Shown one piece after another: positions 59,606-64,000 of a DNA stretch of 64,000 bases. The stretch's first letter is position 1, and each line of letters opens with the position of its first letter. Location: assembly GCF_003952525.1 (NCBI RefSeq), contig NZ_CP034451.1:4626501-4690500 (forward strand), written 5' to 3'. The notes under the pieces were generated by a model. The model was given only the letters and a program-made list of their open reading frames with translations, ran no database searches and was not told the DNA's origin. The DNA is from Mesorhizobium sp. M3A.F.Ca.ET.080.04.2.1. GTDB lineage: Bacteria; Pseudomonadota; Alphaproteobacteria; Rhizobiales; Rhizobiaceae. The translations under genes were made by a program, and so were the position numbers.

Positions 59606-60979
59606 TCACGCCAGAGCCTTGCGGACATCAGGATCGTCCAGAGTCTGGTCAAGCGTGCGTTGCGTACGCTCGATGATTGCATCGATGTCGCTATCCGTGC
59701 AGCACAGCGGAGGCGCATAGCCAAGAACGCCCTGCGCGAAGGCGCGGATGATGAGGCCGTTGTCCCACGCCCTGTCGAAGACGCGCCGCGCCGGCATGGC
59801 CGACGCGGGAAGCGGCGTCTTCTTCTGCTTGTCCACCACCAGTTCGATCGCGGCAAGCATGCCGCGGCCGCGTACATCGCCGACGAGCGGATGGTCCTTC
59901 AGCTCCTCCAACCCTGCCATCAGGCGGGCGCCGGCCCTGATGCCGTTTTCCAGAAGGCCGTCTTCATAGAGCTTCAGCACCTCGAGCGCGACGGCTGCGC
60001 TGACCGGATGGGCTGAATAGGTGTAGCCATGGCCGACCGCAGAGCCGCCCGCGGCATCGGCGATGACATTGTAGACATGGTCGGCCATGAAGACGGCGCC
60101 CATCGGAACATAGCCCGATGTCAGCCCCTTCGCGGTCGTCATGAAATCCGGAACGATGTCCTCCTCGGTGCAGGCGAACAGCGGCCCCGTGCGGCCGAAT
60201 CCGGTGATCACCTCGTCGGCGATGAACAGGATGCCGTGCTCCCGGCAGAGTTCGCGCATCGCCTTGATCCAGCCTTTCGGCGGAACGATAACACCGCCCG
60301 AGCCCTGGATCGGCTCGGCATAGAAGGCGGCGACCCGCTCCGGCCCGATCTCCTCGATCTTCGCCTTCAGCGCGGCAAGCGACGCCGAAATGATCGCGCT
60401 GCCATCCTCGCCTACGGGGTTGCGATAGGGGTAGGGGGAGGGGATCTTGTGCTGCCACTCGAAGGGAATGCCGAAACCGGCGTGGAAGGCAGGCAAGGCG
60501 GTCAGGCCGGCACCGACCACCGACGAGCCGTGGTAACCCTGCTCGATGGAGATGAACTGGTCGCGCTGCGGCTCGCCCTTGGCATGCCAGTAGTAGCGGA
60601 CGAAACGGATCGTGCTGTCGATCGCGTCCGACCCGCCGAGCGTGAAATAGACGTGGTTCAGGTCTCCAGGGGCCCGCTCGGCCAGTTCCGAGGCTAGCCG
60701 GATGGCCGGCTCCGAGCCAAGGTCGAAATAGGCGGTGGCGTAGGGAAGCTCGCGCATCTGCCGGGCGGCGGCTTCGACGATGCTGTCATGGCCATAGCCG
60801 GCATTGACGCACCAAAGCCCGGCGAAGCCATCGAGAAGTTGCCGGCCGGACGCATCGGTCACGGTGGCGCCCTTTGCCGATTTCAGCACCCGCACGCCGA
60901 GCGCCTCATGGCCGCGATATGAGGCGACCGGATGGATGAGATGGGCGCGGTCGAGTTCGACCAGGGAATTGGCGAGCAT
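59606..60979 (-). CDS. Class III PLP-dependent aminotransferase
   Basis: This 457-residue protein is an omega-aminotransferase. Its marks are GFAGLWCVNAGYGHDSIVEA, the PLP-phosphate region TLGGSDAIDSTIRFVRYYWH, the acidic pair in GILFIADEVITGFGRTGPLF and the Schiff-base lysine in FMTTAKGLTSGYVPMGAVFM. Related enzymes use putrescine, beta-alanine, taurine or other amines with pyruvate as acceptor. GGAGG precedes ATG 60979. It lies upstream of the HAD-ABC operon on the same strand, with 239 bp between them. Confidence 0.9.
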   Translation of the reverse strand: MLANSLVELDRAHLIHPVASYRGHEALGVRVLKSAKGATVTDASGRQLLDGFAGLWCVNAGYGHDSIVEAAARQMRELPYATAYFDLGSEPAIRLASELAERAPGDLNHVYFTLGGSDAIDSTIRFVRYYWHAKGEPQRDQFISIEQGYHGSSVVGAGLTALPAFHAGFGIPFEWQHKIPSPYPYRNPVGEDGSAIISASLAALKAKIEEIGPERVAAFYAEPIQGSGGVIVPPKGWIKAMRELCREHGILFIADEVITGFGRTGPLFACTEEDIVPDFMTTAKGLTSGYVPMGAVFMADHVYNVIADAAGGSAVGHGYTYSAHPVSAAVALEVLKLYEDGLLENGIRAGARLMAGLEELKDHPLVGDVRGRGMLAAIELVVDKQKKTPLPASAMPARRVFDRAWDNGLIIRAFAQGVLGYAPPLCCTDSDIDAIIERTQRTLDQTLDDPDVRKALA

Positions 60980-60993
60980 TGTTGTCCTCCGCT

Positions 60994-61044
60994 AGAGCAT
61001 GATGCCGAAAGGTGGGAAGCGGCTTTCGGACGACATCATGCTCT
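60994..61044. repeat. Intergenic palindrome, family 2
   Basis: AGAGCATGATG (60994-61004) pairs with CATCATGCTCT (61034-61044), and inside it CCGAAA (61005-61010) pairs with TTTCGG (61024-61029). The pair makes a 17-bp stem interrupted by a few bases. It lies directly upstream of the aminotransferase and resembles a repeat common in rhizobial intergenic DNA. A second imperfect palindrome (AGAGCCGGAT / ATCCGGTTCT) continues to about 61107. Confidence 0.65.
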
Positions 61045-61105
61045 GTCTCCTTGATTTAGAGCCGGATTCCGATCTCGGATCGACCCGATATGAAATCATC
61101 CGGTT

Positions 61106-61945
61106 CTAGCCGAGCGCCTGGTTGGCGAGGGCGTAGACTTTAGGTCGGGCCTGTTCCGCGGCCGTCCTGGGCGGGCGGTCCATGGCGACGCCGCCGCCGA
61201 CATGGGCGAGGCCTATTTCGGTCAGCCAACCGGCGATGCCGGTCCTGCTGTCGGTATCCACGCGCAAGAAGGCGCCGGGGCGCGCAGCGGCGAAGTAGCC
61301 GATCAGCGCCTTGGCATCCACGGCACTTGCGGCGATCACCGGACCGACCACTTCGCCACGCCCGAACGGGCGGATCGCGGCGTAAGCCTCGATGACGCCA
61401 TTGCGGCGGATGACCGCGAAGCCTCCGCGTTCGGCAATCGCGTCGATCAGCGCCTCACGGTCCGCGCCATAGGCGTCGCGGTCGAGCGCCTTGATTTCCG
61501 CAAGATCGTCGGCGCCTGCCGTCTCGACGCCGGCGGGCGCGCCAAGCGCCGCAACCTTGCCCTGGTGCTGCTGGATCGTGCCGGACGGCACGAAGCCCAG
61601 CTTCTGATAGAGCGGCATGCCGTCGGCCGTTGCGACGAGCCGCAGCGGGCGCTCGCCCGCAAGGGCGAAGGCCTGTTGCATCAGCCGGCGGCCCAGCCCC
61701 TTGCCTCGCTCATTGCTGTCGACGATCACCATGTTGATCATGGCGCAATCCGCACCGTAGGGAGTGACCAGGATGGTTCCGGTGACGCGCCCCCGGTCGT
61801 CGAGGGCGACCGCGCCGCTGGAGAGCTGCAGCGCCATCTGCCAATCCTGCGGGCGATGCGGCCAATTCTCCTGGCGAGACAGCGCCACAGCGCCCTCTAT
61901 ATGGTGCGGCTCGAATGCCTGGAGTTCGGTCTCGCTCTGCTGCAT
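61106..61945 (-). CDS. GNAT-family acetyltransferase with C-terminal extension
   Basis: This 279-residue protein has an N-terminal GNAT domain (about residues 8-135, with GTILVTPYGADCAMINMVIV and NERGKGLGRRLMQQAFALAG, the acetyl-CoA loop). A second domain (about 150-265) holds ETAGADDLAEIKALDRDAYG and AVIRRNGVIEAYAAIRPFGR, the pattern of proteins with a GNAT_C or Acetyltransf_18 domain. It should acetylate a small amine. The start at 61945 is preferred; a much longer in-frame stretch upstream is not coding-like. Confidence 0.78.
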   Translation of the reverse strand: MQQSETELQAFEPHHIEGAVALSRQENWPHRPQDWQMALQLSSGAVALDDRGRVTGTILVTPYGADCAMINMVIVDSNERGKGLGRRLMQQAFALAGERPLRLVATADGMPLYQKLGFVPSGTIQQHQGKVAALGAPAGVETAGADDLAEIKALDRDAYGADREALIDAIAERGGFAVIRRNGVIEAYAAIRPFGRGEVVGPVIAASAVDAKALIGYFAAARPGAFLRVDTDSRTGIAGWLTEIGLAHVGGGVAMDRPPRTAAEQARPKVYALANQALG

Positions 61946-62264
61946 GAGGATACTCTCGGGTCTGAACCCAAGTCTCCGACATCGGCGCGCCGCAGATCGA
62001 CTGAAGGCCTTGGTTTCGGCAGTATCTTTCGCCGTAGCGAGAGGGATGCGCCGCATCTTCTGCTGACGCCGATCTGGCGGTGCTTTTTCAGGCTGCGGGC
62101 CGGCGCTCCGATCGACGGGCAAGATGCTACAGCGTGCCAAACGGAGCCGCGCATACGGAACTTTCTGCTTTCGGGAGGCAGATTTCGGTCAGGTCGGCCA
62201 CCGCCTGCCGGCCTATGATGAAAGGCATCCAAACGCGGATGTGCTTCCACCGGAGATCGAGGAC
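61946..62264. other. Divergent intergenic region GNAT / HAD
   Basis: About 319 bp lie between the two divergent starts. No gene, tRNA or clear palindrome was recognised, and the AsnC-type motif is absent. Confidence 0.45.
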
Positions 62265-62933
62265 ATGGCTTCTTTCAGGCCCAAATACATCACCTTCGAC
62301 TGCTACGGCACGTTGACCAATTTCCAGATGGCAGAAGCGGCGCGCGACCTCTACGGCAGCCGGCTCGACGAGCCGCGCATGCAGGAGTTCATCAAGAATT
62401 TCGCGGCGTATCGGCTGGACGAGATCCTGGGCGACTGGAAGCCATATGCCGATGTCATCCACAATGCGCTCGAGCGCACCTGCAAGCGCAACGGCGTCGC
62501 CTTCAGTTCCGACGAGGCCAGGATAGTATATGAGCGCGTCCCGAGCTGGGGACCTCACGCCGACGTTCCGGCCGGCCTGGCGAAGGTCGCCAAGGAAATC
62601 CCGCTTGTCATCCTGTCCAACGCCATGAACGCGCAGATCATGTCCAACGTCGAGAAGCTCGGCGCGCCGTTCCATGCCGTCTACACGGCCGAGCAGGCAC
62701 AGGCCTACAAGCCGCGCTTTAAGGCTTTCGAATACATGTTCGACAAGCTGGGCTGCGGCCCGGAAGACATCCTTCACTGTTCGTCCTCATTCCGCTACGA
62801 CCTGATGTCGGCACACGACCTCGGCATCAAGAACAAGGTCTGGGTCAATCGCGGCCACGAACCGGCCAACCCCTATTACGGCTATGTGGAGATCGCCGAC
62901 ATTTCCGGTCTCCCCGGCGTGGTCGGACTTTGA
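62265..62933 (+). CDS. Haloacid dehalogenase type II-like protein
   Basis: This 222-residue HAD protein begins MASFRPKYITFDCYGTLTNF, with the nucleophile aspartate in FDCYGTL and, as in 2-haloacid dehalogenases, no second aspartate. Motif II is in PLVILSNAMNAQIMSNVEKL, the lysine in AEQAQAYKPRFKAFEYMF and motif III near ILHCSSSFRYDLMSAHDLG. GGAGATCGAGG precedes ATG 62265. It is followed after 16 bp by the third DAO-type oxidase. It shares a group with 58644-59366 but is not a close copy. Confidence 0.85.
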   Translation: MASFRPKYITFDCYGTLTNFQMAEAARDLYGSRLDEPRMQEFIKNFAAYRLDEILGDWKPYADVIHNALERTCKRNGVAFSSDEARIVYERVPSWGPHADVPAGLAKVAKEIPLVILSNAMNAQIMSNVEKLGAPFHAVYTAEQAQAYKPRFKAFEYMFDKLGCGPEDILHCSSSFRYDLMSAHDLGIKNKVWVNRGHEPANPYYGYVEIADISGLPGVVGL

Positions 62934-62949
62934 GACAGGCGATTTGCCG

Positions 62950-64000
62950 ATGAAGCTGGTCTCCTACTGGCACGACACGGCTCCTGTCTTTTCCGGTGGG
63001 GCGCAAGGCCCGGTGGAGGGGCACTACGATGCCGCGATCATCGGCGGCGGCTTCACGGGTCTCGCCGCGGCGCGCCAGCTGGCAAAGGCTGGCGCGAAGG
63101 TGGTGGTGCTGGAGGCGGAGCGGGTGGGCTGGGGCGCATCCGGACGCAACGGCGGGCACCTCAACAACGGCCTCGCCCACAGCTACCTTTCGGCTAAGGC
63201 GGAGCTCGGCAAGGAGCGCGCAATTGCGCTCTACCGGGCGCTGGACGACTCCGTCGACACGATCGAGGCGCTGGTCGCGGAGGAAGGCATCGATTGCGAC
63301 TTCCGCCGCGCCGGCAAGTTGAAGCTTGCCTCCAAGCCGCAGCATTTCGAAGCGATCGCCCGCAACTTCGAAGCCGTCCATGCCGAAGTGGATCCGGATA
63401 CGGCGCTGCTGTCTGCGGCCGACCTCAAGACCGAGATCGGCTCGCCCTTCCATGGCGCGATGCTGTCGAGGAAGAGCGCCATGATGCATATGGGCCGCTA
63501 TGTGGCGGGCCTGGCCACGGCCGCCGCCCGCCACGGCGCCGTCATTCACGAGAACGCGGCGGTGACGGACCACAGGCAGGCCGGCGGCAGGCATGAGCTG
63601 ACCACCTCCCGAGGCCGGATCAGCGCCGACAATGTGCTGGTGGCGACCGGCGCCTACACGACGCCGAATTTCGGCTATTTCCGCCGCAGGATCATCTCGG
63701 TGGGCAGCTTCATCATCGCCACGCGGCCGCTCAGCGATGCCGAGATCGCCGCCACCATGCCGGGCAACCGGACATGCGTGACCTCGATGAACATCGGCAA
63801 CTACTTCCGGCTTTCGCCCGACAACCGGCTGATCTTCGGCGGCCGCGCACGCTTCTCGGCGACGTCGGACCAGCGCTCCGACGCCAGGAGCGGACAAATA
63901 TTGCGGGCCAGCCTTGCCGCTATCTTCCCGCAGCTCGCCAAGGTCGAGATCGACTATTGCTGGGGCGGGCTGGTCGACATGACCAAGGACCGTTTCCCGC
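62950..64000 (+). CDS. DAO-family FAD oxidoreductase, gamma-glutamylputrescine oxidase-like (partial)
   Basis: At least 350 residues are present and the gene continues past the window. It opens MKLVSYWHDTAPVFSGGAQG, has the FAD motif DAAIIGGGFTGLAAARQLAK with VGWGASGRNGGHLNNG, and a mid-part with DNVLVATGAYTTPNFGYFRR and NRLIFGGRARFSATSD, as in PuuB and related amine oxidases. It is coupled to the HAD gene. With the class III aminotransferase nearby, a polyamine-like or omega-amino compound is a possible substrate, which is inference. Confidence 0.85.
   Translation, partial: MKLVSYWHDTAPVFSGGAQGPVEGHYDAAIIGGGFTGLAAARQLAKAGAKVVVLEAERVGWGASGRNGGHLNNGLAHSYLSAKAELGKERAIALYRALDDSVDTIEALVAEEGIDCDFRRAGKLKLASKPQHFEAIARNFEAVHAEVDPDTALLSAADLKTEIGSPFHGAMLSRKSAMMHMGRYVAGLATAAARHGAVIHENAAVTDHRQAGGRHELTTSRGRISADNVLVATGAYTTPNFGYFRRRIISVGSFIIATRPLSDAEIAATMPGNRTCVTSMNIGNYFRLSPDNRLIFGGRARFSATSDQRSDARSGQILRASLAAIFPQLAKVEIDYCWGGLVDMTKDRFP

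Overview
The window looks like chromosomal DNA of a GC-rich alphaproteobacterium of the Rhizobiales, most likely Mesorhizobium or a close relative. The basis is the block sppA-ihfB-lapA divergent from lptC-lptA-lptB-rpoN-hpf-ptsN, rhizobial families (DUF1150, DUF2244 next to nth), abundant solute-uptake and amine/opine-type oxidase genes, and several families of short intergenic palindromes. The genus is inferred from gene content and protein style, not from a database search. No rRNA, tRNA, CRISPR array, prophage or insertion sequence was seen.

Region 1 (1-10 kb): a frameshifted YafY-type regulator, a glyoxalase-fold protein, an ornithine cyclodeaminase relative, lapA-ihfB-sppA on the minus strand, then the LPS-transport genes lptCAB, sigma-54, the ribosome hibernation factor and PtsN on the plus strand. 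Region 2 (10-21 kb): small stress, DNA-repair and metabolism units (DUF1150-Hsp20, nucleoside hydrolase, LysE exporter, ribokinase-amidase, Ada, DUF2244, Nth) and a five-gene ArsR-SRPBCC-DUF1801 operon whose start is overlapped by a perfect palindrome.

Region 3 (21-28 kb): an IclR regulator divergent from tctC-tctB-tctA, a class III CoA-transferase and a citryl-CoA-lyase-type protein. Together these look like a complete uptake, CoA-activation and cleavage route for a citrate-like acid. Region 4 (28-37 kb): kdpE, kdpD, kdpC, kdpB, a small membrane protein, kdpA (broken by a one-base deletion), the 29-codon kdpF and a further 26-residue membrane peptide at the head of the operon. Region 5 (37-43 kb): a flavin monooxygenase fused to an NTF2-like domain, RidA, a HerA-like ATPase and several small proteins of unknown function.

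Region 6 (43-64 kb) is a dense catabolic region. LysR controls a divergent DAO-type oxidase and a hyuA-hyuB-[2Fe-2S]-FAD dehydrogenase operon; the three oxidase parts resemble the alpha, beta and gamma subunits of opine or D-hydroxyproline dehydrogenases. An AsnC/Lrp regulator is divergent from a second DAO oxidase, next to a complete dipeptide/opine-type ABC transporter preceded by a haloacid-dehalogenase-like gene, a class III aminotransferase, a GNAT protein, another HAD protein and a third DAO oxidase that runs off the end. Four copies of a 15-bp motif tie the AsnC gene, the second oxidase and the transporter operon into one putative regulon.

Three places (about 266, 34987 and 38823) carry single-base indels that break otherwise normal reading frames. 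They are either pseudogenes or errors in the sequence.
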